Positions 32,700 through 41,617 of a stretch of 64,000 nt of DNA are shown in pieces. The number at the start of each line of letters is the position of its first letter. Position 1 is the first letter of the stretch. The notes under the pieces are model-generated. The model did not search any database. It saw nothing but the letters and a program-made list of their open reading frames with translations, and was not told the origin of the DNA. The DNA lies in NCBI GenBank assembly GCA_049652385.1, contig JBASDX010000008.1, positions 310,001-374,000 of the forward strand, given 5' to 3'. A program made the translations under genes and the position numbers. Source of the stretch: DMER64 sp049652385 (GTDB taxonomy: Bacteria > Bacteroidota > Bacteroidia > Bacteroidales > UBA932).

Positions 32700-34669
32700 G
32701 CCGGCGTTTCCTGATAGTGACAGTTGCGGTTGTATGCCTTCCTGTTTTTTCTTTATTTGCACAGACAGACAGTCTTTTTTACCGGCCCTTTGGAGCCGTA
32801 CATACCTTTTATCATAAAAACATTCCGGCGTTGGAACACCGTTTCTTCAACGCTCCTTCCAGGGATGAATACGGAACTGTGCTGCTGGTTCCGGAAACAG
32901 ACGGCAGGCCGGGGATGCATGTGAAAACAGCAGCAACATTGCGTGGAGCCATGCACCGGGTGTATTTTCCCTGGCAATGGGGACGTCCACCGATTAGGGG
33001 ACAAGTAAGACTTGAGCTGCCTTCCGATGCCCTTGGGTACCGCAGTCCGGCATTATGGATGCAAGTAAGGATCCTGGATGCATCTACCGTAACGGGAACG
33101 GTATTGGCAGAAAATCTTGACGGATTGACGCACACCTACTTTGCCATCCGTTTTTCCCGTCCTGTTAAACAATACGGCCAAACAGGACAATCGCAGGATT
33201 GGCTGGAAGGGGCCTTGCCGTATCCGGTAATGGAGGGTAAGGACCTTTCTGTCTCTTTTGCGTTTGACTTGGCCAAAGACGGGCAGACTTTTGCCAATGA
33301 TGGCGAATTGGAAATACAAATCGCCTTTTCTGCCGTAGATACAGAAGGAGCGTTACGGAATCTGAAAGCCGAGCAGGCGGGAAAGACGTTCGAGTCTTTG
33401 GTCTGGGACATGGAGCAGGAGTGGGAGCGGGCCTTGGGGGTAGTACACATAGAAGACCCCGGGTTGACGGGTACACAGGCGGCGTATAGAAATCGTTTTT
33501 ATGCCTCTTTAGCCGCTAGTATGACATGGCCTGTATTGGCCCAAGATGCCGATGGCCGGTACAGAGGAGGGGATAATAGCATACACGTGGCTGATTACCA
33601 CGTGCATTACCAGGGATTCTACCCCGGAGGGTGGGCAGCTTACCCACTGCGGGTGTTGCTTGAACCGCAGAAAGCCCGACAATTTGCATCATCCGCTCTG
33701 ACCTGGACAGATCAAACGGCAACAGGCGTATTGCCGGGTATGGATTTTATGAAAGAGTCCGTGCTGTTACTTACAGACGCACAGGCCAAAGGCATCCTTC
33801 CCGATGCGTTGGTTCCGCGCATAACAGAGGCGTTGGAAAAGACAGTCAACAATCCGTATCTTTTATTGATACATAAAACTCGGAAGTTGGGTTTTGTACC
33901 TGTCGAGTTTGCCGGAGCGGAGGAGTCTTTGGAAGCGACCCTTGATTTTTCTTACGTCAATTGGTGCTATATCAGGATGGCTTCTGCCGTAGGAAATGCC
34001 AACGCGGTACAAGCTACCCGGCCTTTTGTGACGGCCTATCAATGGCTGTTGGATGGAAAGCGGGGGTACGCCAGGTCCAGAAAGCAGGATTTAACCTTTT
34101 TTAACGGAGCCGATTCTTTGGCTTACAAAGATCTTTTGCTCTACATGCCGCATAATATGGAAGATGTGGTAAGCAGAGCGGGGGGAAGAGGGGAGTATGC
34201 CAAACGATTGGATCAGGCGGTACCGTTTCCGGAAAGACCCTATTTGTACCTATGGACTGCAGCACCGTGGAAAGGACAGGAAATGATCAGAGATATGTTG
34301 GACAAAGCCGTACATCCGATAGAAGAAGATGTTGTGACCCTGACGCCGGAATGGTTTGTGTTTTCTGCTTTGGGACTGTATCCTCTTTGTCCAGGTACGG
34401 ATGAATACGTATTGGGAGTACCTGCTTTTAAGAAAACGACCCTTTATTTGGAAGGGGGAAAAGAGTTGGTTATTGAAGCTCCGCAGATGAGCCTTAAGAA
34501 CCGGTATGTAAAAAGCGTACTGTGGAATGGGAAACCGTACCACAAAGCCTTTATTACACATAGGGAGCTGATGCAAGGCGGCGTGCTCACTTTTGTGATG
34601 GGCTCCCTGCCGGCACGGTTAAAGACGTTCCGGGGTGAAAACCTGCCTTATTCCTATTTGAAAAAGTAG
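32696..34669 (+). CDS. GH92-like exported protein, catalytic motifs degenerate
   Basis: A 657-residue protein with signal peptide (MSRRFLIVTVAVVCLPVFS, cleavage near LFAQ). The N-terminal beta-sandwich and the (alpha/alpha)6-type C-terminal half resemble family GH92 mannosidases: YVNWCYIRMASAVGN, then ALGLYPLCPGTDEYVLGVPAF, matching the GLYPVCPGxxxY block. However the blocks that normally carry the catalytic acids (GNEPSHH with QPWKTQ, and GNxDxGxMSAWYVFSA) appear here as FPERPYLYLWTAAPWKGQ and LTPEWFVFSALG, lacking most signature residues. It is about 100 residues shorter than usual. It may be an inactive binding protein or have another specificity. Confidence 0.72.
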   Translation: MSRRFLIVTVAVVCLPVFSLFAQTDSLFYRPFGAVHTFYHKNIPALEHRFFNAPSRDEYGTVLLVPETDGRPGMHVKTAATLRGAMHRVYFPWQWGRPPIRGQVRLELPSDALGYRSPALWMQVRILDASTVTGTVLAENLDGLTHTYFAIRFSRPVKQYGQTGQSQDWLEGALPYPVMEGKDLSVSFAFDLAKDGQTFANDGELEIQIAFSAVDTEGALRNLKAEQAGKTFESLVWDMEQEWERALGVVHIEDPGLTGTQAAYRNRFYASLAASMTWPVLAQDADGRYRGGDNSIHVADYHVHYQGFYPGGWAAYPLRVLLEPQKARQFASSALTWTDQTATGVLPGMDFMKESVLLLTDAQAKGILPDALVPRITEALEKTVNNPYLLLIHKTRKLGFVPVEFAGAEESLEATLDFSYVNWCYIRMASAVGNANAVQATRPFVTAYQWLLDGKRGYARSRKQDLTFFNGADSLAYKDLLLYMPHNMEDVVSRAGGRGEYAKRLDQAVPFPERPYLYLWTAAPWKGQEMIRDMLDKAVHPIEEDVVTLTPEWFVFSALGLYPLCPGTDEYVLGVPAFKKTTLYLEGGKELVIEAPQMSLKNRYVKSVLWNGKPYHKAFITHRELMQGGVLTFVMGSLPARLKTFRGENLPYSYLKK

Positions 34670-34677
34670 TATATTTG
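34670..34677 (+). promoter_or_regulatory. -7 box (TATATTTG) before the P-loop ATPase/rhaD-like/purL run
   Basis: TATATTTG matches TAnnTTTG and lies 20 bases upstream of the ATG at 34698, starting right after the stop of the GH92-like gene. No TTG at the usual -33 distance. Confidence 0.5.
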
Positions 34678-34697
34678 TAATTTCCAAAACATCAGGC

Positions 34698-35237
34698 ATG
34701 TCCTCCAAAAACACATTGATAGTCAACTTATTCGGAGGCCCGGCATCGGGCAAAACCACATGTGCCTGGGAAATTGCCAGCAAATTAAAAAAACAGCGCA
34801 TCATTACGGAATACGTATCTGAGTACGCCAAAGAACTGGTATGGGATCAAAAATTTGATATCCTGGACGGGAGCGAACCCCATCAGCGTCACATCTTTGA
34901 AGTGCAAACGCACCGGGTGCGCCGGCTGGTGGGAAAGGTAGATGTGGTAGTGACAGATGCCACGTTATTGAACAGTCTGGTCTTTGGAGTCAACATATCA
35001 GAAACGTTTCACCGGGAAATTTTGGACAATTTCCGGAGCTTCAACAACTTTAATTTGTTCATTCAAAGAACCTCTTACTTTGAGCAGGAGGGCCGGATAC
35101 ACGATTTAAAGCAGTCTTTGGAATTGGATGAAAAAATCATAGACATCCTGGTGGGCAATAAAATCCCGTTTGAAACGTACAGCCACCGAACGCTGGACCT
35201 TGTGATTATGAAAATCAGTTTACTTGTAAAAAAATAG
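34698..35237 (+). CDS. Small P-loop ATPase of the AAA_28 type
   Basis: A 179-residue cytoplasmic protein with Walker A GGPASGKTT at residues 13-21, TEYVSEYAKELVW, VVVTDATLLNSLVF (Walker B-like Asp) and FIQRTSYFEQEGR. This pattern belongs to the AAA_28 group, which includes nicotinamide-riboside-kinase-like domains. The enzyme reaction cannot be decided here; a small-molecule kinase is a reasonable guess. Followed after 6 bases by the RhaD-like aldolase gene. Confidence 0.78.
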   Translation: MSSKNTLIVNLFGGPASGKTTCAWEIASKLKKQRIITEYVSEYAKELVWDQKFDILDGSEPHQRHIFEVQTHRVRRLVGKVDVVVTDATLLNSLVFGVNISETFHREILDNFRSFNNFNLFIQRTSYFEQEGRIHDLKQSLELDEKIIDILVGNKIPFETYSHRTLDLVIMKISLLVKK

Positions 35238-35243
35238 ATAGAC

Positions 35244-35993
35244 ATGGCATTGAAGTATAACGGACCGCTGCAGATACAAATGAACGATATTGCCCAGGTA
35301 GCCGGTTATATGTGGGAAAAAGGATGGGCAGAGCGGAATGCAGGAAATATTAGTGTGAACATAACAGAGCTGGTGGGGGAAGAAAACAGAAGCTTGCCCG
35401 TTATTTCCAAAACTCCTATTTCATGTGATGTACCGGAACTGGAGAACCAGTATTATTACGTGACTGTCGCAGGGGCCCGTATGCGTGATATAGCCCGCAA
35501 TCCCATGGATGCCGGCATTATATTGCGTGTTACCGATGTGGGTACGACCATTGAAATACTGGCAGAGAAAAACTTGTCGCCTACTATGGAATTGCCGTCG
35601 CATTTATTGATGCATCAGGTATTTGCAAAAGAAGCCCTGGCTAAAAACAAACCGGTGACGGATGCCCGGCGCCTTGTTTTTCATACCCATCCTACGGAAC
35701 TGATTGCTTTGTCGCATATAAAACAGTTGCAGCATGCAGAAGCCCTTACAGAAGTCTTATACAACATGCACCCGGAAGTCCGGTTGAATGTACCCCAGGG
35801 ACTTGGCTGGGTGCCGTACCATGCTCCGGGCTCCATAGAGCTGGCCAAAGCCAGTATCAAAAACCTGGACAAGCATCATTTGCTGTTGTGGGAGCACCAC
35901 GGGATTCTGGCAACCGGGACCGATATTGTTGAAGTATTTGACGCCGTGGATATACTCAACAAGGCTGCCAAAATCTATCTTTACCTTGTATGA
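35244..35993 (+). CDS. Class II aldolase, rhamnulose-1-phosphate aldolase-like
   Basis: A 249-residue class II (zinc) aldolase. Visible family marks are AERNAGNISVNITE, the catalytic Glu in ELPSHLLMH, the zinc-binding pair in FHTHPTELIALS, and the third histidine in LLWEHHGILATG. The overall pattern is that of RhaD, which splits rhamnulose 1-phosphate to dihydroxyacetone phosphate and lactaldehyde, but no other rhamnose genes are nearby, so the substrate may differ. Its TGA overlaps the ATG of purL (35990-35993). An association of a sugar aldolase with purL looks like simple operon packing. Confidence 0.82.
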   Translation: MALKYNGPLQIQMNDIAQVAGYMWEKGWAERNAGNISVNITELVGEENRSLPVISKTPISCDVPELENQYYYVTVAGARMRDIARNPMDAGIILRVTDVGTTIEILAEKNLSPTMELPSHLLMHQVFAKEALAKNKPVTDARRLVFHTHPTELIALSHIKQLQHAEALTEVLYNMHPEVRLNVPQGLGWVPYHAPGSIELAKASIKNLDKHHLLLWEHHGILATGTDIVEVFDAVDILNKAAKIYLYLV

Positions 35994-38900
35994 TTTATTA
36001 TTTTCAAGATAACCAAACCGCACTTACTGTCATTCAGACAGAAGAAGAATTGGGAGAGCAGTCTGTCCGGATCTTGTTGTGGCTTTTGGACGGAGCCCAA
36101 CAGCTGCAACCGGATCATCCAATATTGAAAGCCCGTTTTAAAGGACCCAGAAGAAGCCTTCCTACGCCCTGGAGTACCGTTGCCGTGGAAATTTGCCAAC
36201 GTTTGGGAATACCCGGCGTGAAACGCGTAGAACTGTTTTTCCCTTTGGCACCCGATCAGTCGTACGACTATATGTTTTACGAAGTTTACGAAGGCTTGCA
36301 AGAACCGCTGTTTGAAACAGATGTTGAGCGTGAAGGCGTTTTCCCGGTAACCGATCCGGAAGCATACAACGCCAAAGAGCACCTGGCTTTGAGCCATGCC
36401 GAGGTGGAATACCTGCAAGCGTTGGCCCAACGCCTGGGAAGACCGCTTACGGATTCCGAGGTGTTTGGATTTTCACAAGTCAATTCCGAGCATTGCCGCC
36501 ACAAGATTTTCAACGGGAGGTTTGTCATAGACGGTACAGAGCAGCCGCATTCGCTGTTCGACCTGATTAAGGAAACCTCGGCCCGGAACCCCAACCGCAT
36601 AGTATCTGCCTACAAGGACAATTGCGCGTTCATTCGGGGACCGGAAAACCTTCCGCTGTTTACACCCGAAAATGCCTGCAAACCTTCTTTTTACAGATTG
36701 GTACCCAGACATACGGTACTGAGCCTGAAGGCGGAAACACACAACTTCCCTACTACCGTAGAACCGTTTAACGGAGCCGCTACGGGAGCCGGTGGTGAAA
36801 TCCGCGACCGCATGGCCGGAGGAAAAGGTTCGTTTCCCATAGCGGGAACGGCCGTTTATATGACTTCTTATCCCAGACATGCCCATGATAAAGCCTCGGC
36901 ACTTGTGCCTACGGGTGCTTTGGAGCAGCTGCCCGAGCCTTGGCAGTGGCCGTACCACAGTCCGGAAGACATCCTCAAGCGCGCCTCTGACGGGGCGGCG
37001 GAATACGGTAATAAATTCGGACATCCGCTCCTTTGCGGATCGCTCCTGTGTTTTGAACACGTTGAAGGTACATACCGGTTGGGGTACGATAAAGTCATCA
37101 TGCAAGCCGGAGGCATTGGCTTTGCCCGATTGGAAGATGCTCATAAAGGGAAGCCTGAAAAAGGAGATAAGGTAGTATTGCTGGGAGGAGATAATTACCG
37201 CATAGGTATGGGTGGGGGAGCCGGCTCGTCCGTTGCTACGGGACAGATGAACCATGCCATGGAAATGAATGCCGTACAGCGCTCCAATCCGGAAATGCAG
37301 AAGAGGGTGTACAATACCATAAGAGCCCTGGCAGAAAAGGAGAAAAATCCCATAGTTTCCATTCACGACCACGGAGCCGGAGGACATTTGAATTGTTTGT
37401 CGGAGTTGGTGGAAGACGTGGGAGGCCGATTTGATTTGGAACAATTTCCCATAGGAGATCACACGCTGAGTGCCAAAGAAATATTGGGCAACGAATCGCA
37501 GGAGCGTATGGGTTTGGTGGTCAAAGAAAAGGATTTGCCGCTGTTGCAATGTGCTGCGGCAAGGGAAGATGCCCCTTTGTACGTAGTGGGGGAAGTGACG
37601 GGCGACAACCGGTTGGTTTTTGAAAACAAAGCTACGGGTGAAATGCCTATAAATTTGGAAATAAAAGACTTGTTGGGAAAACTGCCCAAAACGCTCATGG
37701 AAGACGTAACGCACGATTACGTTTTTGAACCGCTGGAGTATAAACAAGATAACGTGTCCCTGTTGCACTACGCGGAACGGGTGATGCAGCTGGAATCGGT
37801 AGCTTGTAAAGATTGGATAGTCAATAAAGTAGACCGGTCGGTATCGGGGCTGGTAGTCGCACAACAAACGGCGGGTGAACTGCAGCTGCCCCTGAATGAT
37901 TACGGAATGATGGCTTTATCTTTTGCTCCTTCTGACAAAGGATATGCGGGAGTAGCCACTTCTGTGGGACATGCGCCTGTGGCGGCGTTGATAGATCCGG
38001 CGGCCGGCAGCCGTCTGGCCATTGCCGAGGCGCTCACCAACCTGGTGTTTGTGGAATTGGACGACGGACTGCAAGGGGTATCCTTGAGTGCCAATTGGAT
38101 GTGGCCTTGCAGGCACAAAGGAGAAGATGCCCGGCTGTACCGGGCCGTGCAAGCTGCCGGCGATTTTGCTATTGCTTTGGGTATCAACATTCCTACAGGG
38201 AAAGATTCCTTGTCCATGACACAGAAATACCCCGATGGCACGGCTGTGAAAGCTCCGGGAACGGTTATAATTTCTACGGTGGCCTCTGTGCCCGATGTAC
38301 GTTCCAAAGTGCCGCCGGTGCTGGATGCCAAACGCGGAGGGGCTCTGATATATATTGATTTTTCCGGTGCATCGGGGCATCCGCGCAGGTTGGGAGGATC
38401 CGCTCTGGCCCAGTGCCTGGGTAAAGTGGGAACCCGTTGTCCCGATGTGCATGATCCGCAGGTGTTTCAAAGAGGTTTTGCCACGGTTCAGGAAATGGTG
38501 AAAAAAGGTTTGGTGCTGGCCGGTCACGATGTGTCGGCCGGAGGATTGCTCACCTGCCTGCTGGAAATGTGTTTTGCCAACGTACAGGGAGGCATCCAAT
38601 TGCGCCCTCATGTATTGGATCAAATAGCCCCTTCAGACCCTGTCGGGGCTTTGTTTTCTGAATACCCCGGTGTAGTGGTGCAAGTAGCTGCAGAGCACGT
38701 GCACGAAGCCTTGGGTATGTTGCTGGCAGGCAACGTGGTGAGCTACTTATTAGGTACGATTTCCACCGGCAGGTACCTTACGGTGGACGATACGCTTTCT
38801 TTTGATATCGACAGACTGAGAAATTTGTGGTACCGTCCTTCTTATTTGATGGACCGGCGGCAAACCCATCCGCAAAAAGCGTTGGAGCGGTATAACCATT

Positions 38901-39766
38901 ACGCTAAGCTGCCGCTGACATTCCGTTTTCCGGCCTCGTTTACAGGACGGATAGCACCGGATGCGCCGGATCTGAACAAAGCGCTGCGGAGCGGTGCTGC
39001 GCAGCCGCCTATAGCGGCCGTTATCCGTGAAAAAGGCTCGCAAAGCGAACGGGAAATGGCCTGGATGCTGCATATGGCCGGTTTCAGGGTACGTGACGTA
39101 CATATGACAGATTTGATATCCGGTGCAGAAACGCTGGAAGATGTCAGGTTGATTGCTTTTGTTGGCGGTTCTGCTCATGCAGATGTTTTTGGATCGGCCA
39201 AGGGGTGGGCCGGTACCTTCTTGTACAACCCGAAAGCAAAAGAAACCCTGGAGCGTTTTTATGCAAGGGAAGACACGTTGAGTATTGGCGTATGTAACGG
39301 ATGCCAGTTGATGATGCAGCTGGGTCTGGTTACGGCTATGGACACACAACAGTCGCCCCGCATGCTGCCCAACGATTCCGGAAAATTTGAATGTGGTTTT
39401 GTGAACGTAGACGTGGAAGATAGCCCGTCTGTTTTCTTGCGGGGTTTGAAGGGCAGCCGATTGGGATCGTGGATTGCGCACGGAGAAGGCAAATTTTCTT
39501 TTCTCCGTAGCGAATTGGAAACAACCGGAAACTTCCGGGTAGCCATGCGGTATACATACGACGTGTACCCGGCCAATCCCAACGGGTCTCCGGGCAGGGT
39601 GGCTGCCGTTACAAGCGTTTGCGGACGTCACCTGGCCATGATGCCGCATCCGGAACGCAGTATCTATCCCTGGAATTGGGGATATTATCCACCGGAGCGA
39701 AAGGCCGATGAAGTGTCTCCCTGGATTTCTCTTTTTACAGAGGCTCTGAAGTTTTGTGCCGGATAA
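35990..39766 (+). CDS. purL: Phosphoribosylformylglycinamidine synthase
   Basis: A 1258-residue large-type PurL, which converts FGAR plus glutamine and ATP to FGAM in purine synthesis. Domain order is normal: N-terminal PurS-like part (residues 1-150), linker, two AIRS-like halves (GFSQVNSEHCRHKIFNG, LKAETHNFPTTVEPFNGAATGAGGEI split as LKAETHNFPTTVEPF and GAATGAGGE; second half PTGKDSLSMTQK), then a class I glutamine amidotransferase domain with the nucleophile Cys in GVCNGCQLMMQ near residue 1105 and the catalytic His in MMPHPERS. Its last 32 bases overlap the convergent metallophosphoesterase gene. Confidence 0.97.
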   Translation: MIYYFQDNQTALTVIQTEEELGEQSVRILLWLLDGAQQLQPDHPILKARFKGPRRSLPTPWSTVAVEICQRLGIPGVKRVELFFPLAPDQSYDYMFYEVYEGLQEPLFETDVEREGVFPVTDPEAYNAKEHLALSHAEVEYLQALAQRLGRPLTDSEVFGFSQVNSEHCRHKIFNGRFVIDGTEQPHSLFDLIKETSARNPNRIVSAYKDNCAFIRGPENLPLFTPENACKPSFYRLVPRHTVLSLKAETHNFPTTVEPFNGAATGAGGEIRDRMAGGKGSFPIAGTAVYMTSYPRHAHDKASALVPTGALEQLPEPWQWPYHSPEDILKRASDGAAEYGNKFGHPLLCGSLLCFEHVEGTYRLGYDKVIMQAGGIGFARLEDAHKGKPEKGDKVVLLGGDNYRIGMGGGAGSSVATGQMNHAMEMNAVQRSNPEMQKRVYNTIRALAEKEKNPIVSIHDHGAGGHLNCLSELVEDVGGRFDLEQFPIGDHTLSAKEILGNESQERMGLVVKEKDLPLLQCAAAREDAPLYVVGEVTGDNRLVFENKATGEMPINLEIKDLLGKLPKTLMEDVTHDYVFEPLEYKQDNVSLLHYAERVMQLESVACKDWIVNKVDRSVSGLVVAQQTAGELQLPLNDYGMMALSFAPSDKGYAGVATSVGHAPVAALIDPAAGSRLAIAEALTNLVFVELDDGLQGVSLSANWMWPCRHKGEDARLYRAVQAAGDFAIALGINIPTGKDSLSMTQKYPDGTAVKAPGTVIISTVASVPDVRSKVPPVLDAKRGGALIYIDFSGASGHPRRLGGSALAQCLGKVGTRCPDVHDPQVFQRGFATVQEMVKKGLVLAGHDVSAGGLLTCLLEMCFANVQGGIQLRPHVLDQIAPSDPVGALFSEYPGVVVQVAAEHVHEALGMLLAGNVVSYLLGTISTGRYLTVDDTLSFDIDRLRNLWYRPSYLMDRRQTHPQKALERYNHYAKLPLTFRFPASFTGRIAPDAPDLNKALRSGAAQPPIAAVIREKGSQSEREMAWMLHMAGFRVRDVHMTDLISGAETLEDVRLIAFVGGSAHADVFGSAKGWAGTFLYNPKAKETLERFYAREDTLSIGVCNGCQLMMQLGLVTAMDTQQSPRMLPNDSGKFECGFVNVDVEDSPSVFLRGLKGSRLGSWIAHGEGKFSFLRSELETTGNFRVAMRYTYDVYPANPNGSPGRVAAVTSVCGRHLAMMPHPERSIYPWNWGYYPPERKADEVSPWISLFTEALKFCAG

Positions 39767-41615
39767 GGTACACGTATCCGTCCATGGTAGATATGAGCAA
39801 ACGGGATGGTTCTACCGGTTGTGCGTAATTAACCAGACCGTCTGAGAGGCGTACATCCCATAAAGGGCTGCCATCTTCTGCTGCATAGGCAAATAAAAAA
39901 CCTTCTGATGTGGGAACAAATACCACGCCGTCCTGCTCCGTGACAGGGGAAGGACCTATCTCGTAATCAAAACCTCCGGCTACGCGCCATCGCGCAACGG
40001 CCTGCTTCGGTTCTGTCCGGAAGGCAAAAAGAGAATCGAACATGGTTTTTACGTATACCTGCTCTCCGTCCGGGGACAAGCCCATACTTTCTCTTCCTCC
40101 CTCGGCCTTCCAGATGGTTTTTCCGGTACGGGCGTCAACGGCGTAACAGATACGCTCCGGTGTGGTGAAAAAGATCTTTCCATGTGCTTTCACAGGCCAG
40201 GTTGCCGCCGGAGAATACATGCGGTTTTTGGGTTTGTTGCTCCAGACCCATTGCAGCTGTCCCGTTTTTGGATGGAAAGAATACAGGTCGTTTCCCCAGG
40301 AACCCGTTACTACTTGTTCTTTGTCAATAAACGGCCTGGCTTCCATGAACCCATCTATGGCTGTATATTCCCACAACAAAGAACCTGTTTGGGCATCCAG
40401 GGCACGGAACGTATGGTCCGATCCGCCTATATAGACGATATTGTCCAGAACTACGGGTGAAGCCACAATGGATTTTTCTGCAGGGTAGGCCCACAGGATG
40501 CTTCCATCCTGTATGTCCAGGCAGTAGACGTATTTATCGGTAGAAGCGATATATATTTTATCATCAGAGATGGCCGGTGTAGCATAAATTTTCCCTTGTG
40601 TCTGTGTGGTCCACAGCGGTTTTCCTTCTTCCAGCGTTACGGCTTTTACGGCACCTTTTGTGTTGGCGAAAAAGACTTTTCCCGTAGCGGTATCGGCTAC
40701 GGCGGCCGATCCTATGTCACTGTCGTCCAGGATGCTCCAAATTACTTCCAGCAAAGGATGCGTCAAATCTGTTCCGTACGCCGGTTTGGGCATGTTTTCC
40801 CTGTCCAGTCGCAAAGGCTTGGCGTTGAAAGGTACCCGGTTCCAGGCTTCATGGGTAAAAGAAGCCCGGTCCCCGTCAAGGATCACTCTTTCTCTGAAGG
40901 TAGCCGTTTTGTTGCTTATGGTAACCAAGTTGTAACCGGGTCCTTCAAAACCACGTGATTGCGATGTCCGGCATTTTACAGATGGAATGCCGTCGGCAGT
41001 AAAGGCTTCGTTGATATGGTAATGTCCGCACAGGGCCAATTGGATGTTTTTGGTGGCCAAAAGGTCTATGACTTTACCGTAATTGCTCATATCTTCCGTA
41101 AGCGGGTAGTGGTTGACAAAAACAACGGGTTTTCTCCGTGGAAGGGCTTTGAGGACATTATCCAGCCATACCATGCTTTCCCTCGGTACGAGAGCCGGTG
41201 CCATACGCATGTTGGGACCGGAATTGGTTCCTATGAAAGCAATACCGTTGTGTGAGAAGGAGAATTGCTCATAACCAAAGGTTTCTAAAAAAGTATTGCA
41301 TCCGCTTTCCGACCATTTGGAATCGTGGTTCCCCGATAACACGTACCAGGGCTTCTCAAATTGCTGCAGTACTTCATAGGCCATGGCTATTTCTTCATCG
41401 CTTCCGAATTCCGTAATATCTCCGGCCAGTATAACAAACTCAATGCTGTCCTGTGCATTGATATCTGCAATTATTTCTTTCAGCTCTGCAACACTTTGCG
41501 GCCTGTGGCTGTTTACATGCGTATCTGCAATGACGGCAAAGCAGGCAGAAGGATTTGTTTGGCAGCTGAAAAGGAGAATGGCAGCTGCCAGCCATAAGCA
41601 TATTTTGTATTTCAT
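39735..41615 (-). CDS. Metallophosphoesterase fused to a PQQ-type beta-propeller, lipoprotein
   Basis: A 626-residue lipoprotein (MKYKICLWLAAAILLFSC). Residues about 25-250 are a calcineurin-like phosphoesterase with all metal motifs: VIADTHVNSH (D-x-H), LAGDITE (GD), LSGNHDSKW (GNHD), VFVNHYP and CGHYHINE (GHxH). Residues about 290-626 are repeats of a PQQ/quinoprotein-like propeller (for example KIYIASTDKYVYCLDIQDGS and VYIGGSDHTFRALDAQTGS). It is probably anchored in the outer membrane or periplasm. Substrate unknown; the propeller may bind a partner or a surface. Last gene of the minus operon that starts with the AAA ATPase; 2 bases after the FAD oxidase. Confidence 0.88.
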   Translation of the reverse strand: MKYKICLWLAAAILLFSCQTNPSACFAVIADTHVNSHRPQSVAELKEIIADINAQDSIEFVILAGDITEFGSDEEIAMAYEVLQQFEKPWYVLSGNHDSKWSESGCNTFLETFGYEQFSFSHNGIAFIGTNSGPNMRMAPALVPRESMVWLDNVLKALPRRKPVVFVNHYPLTEDMSNYGKVIDLLATKNIQLALCGHYHINEAFTADGIPSVKCRTSQSRGFEGPGYNLVTISNKTATFRERVILDGDRASFTHEAWNRVPFNAKPLRLDRENMPKPAYGTDLTHPLLEVIWSILDDSDIGSAAVADTATGKVFFANTKGAVKAVTLEEGKPLWTTQTQGKIYATPAISDDKIYIASTDKYVYCLDIQDGSILWAYPAEKSIVASPVVLDNIVYIGGSDHTFRALDAQTGSLLWEYTAIDGFMEARPFIDKEQVVTGSWGNDLYSFHPKTGQLQWVWSNKPKNRMYSPAATWPVKAHGKIFFTTPERICYAVDARTGKTIWKAEGGRESMGLSPDGEQVYVKTMFDSLFAFRTEPKQAVARWRVAGGFDYEIGPSPVTEQDGVVFVPTSEGFLFAYAAEDGSPLWDVRLSDGLVNYAQPVEPSRLLISTMDGYVYLIRHKTSEPL

Positions 41616-41617
41616 GG

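Noticed and set aside
36473..37867. 464-codon minus-strand open frame inside purL
   Set aside because: Antisense shadow of a complete and well-conserved PurL; no motifs.
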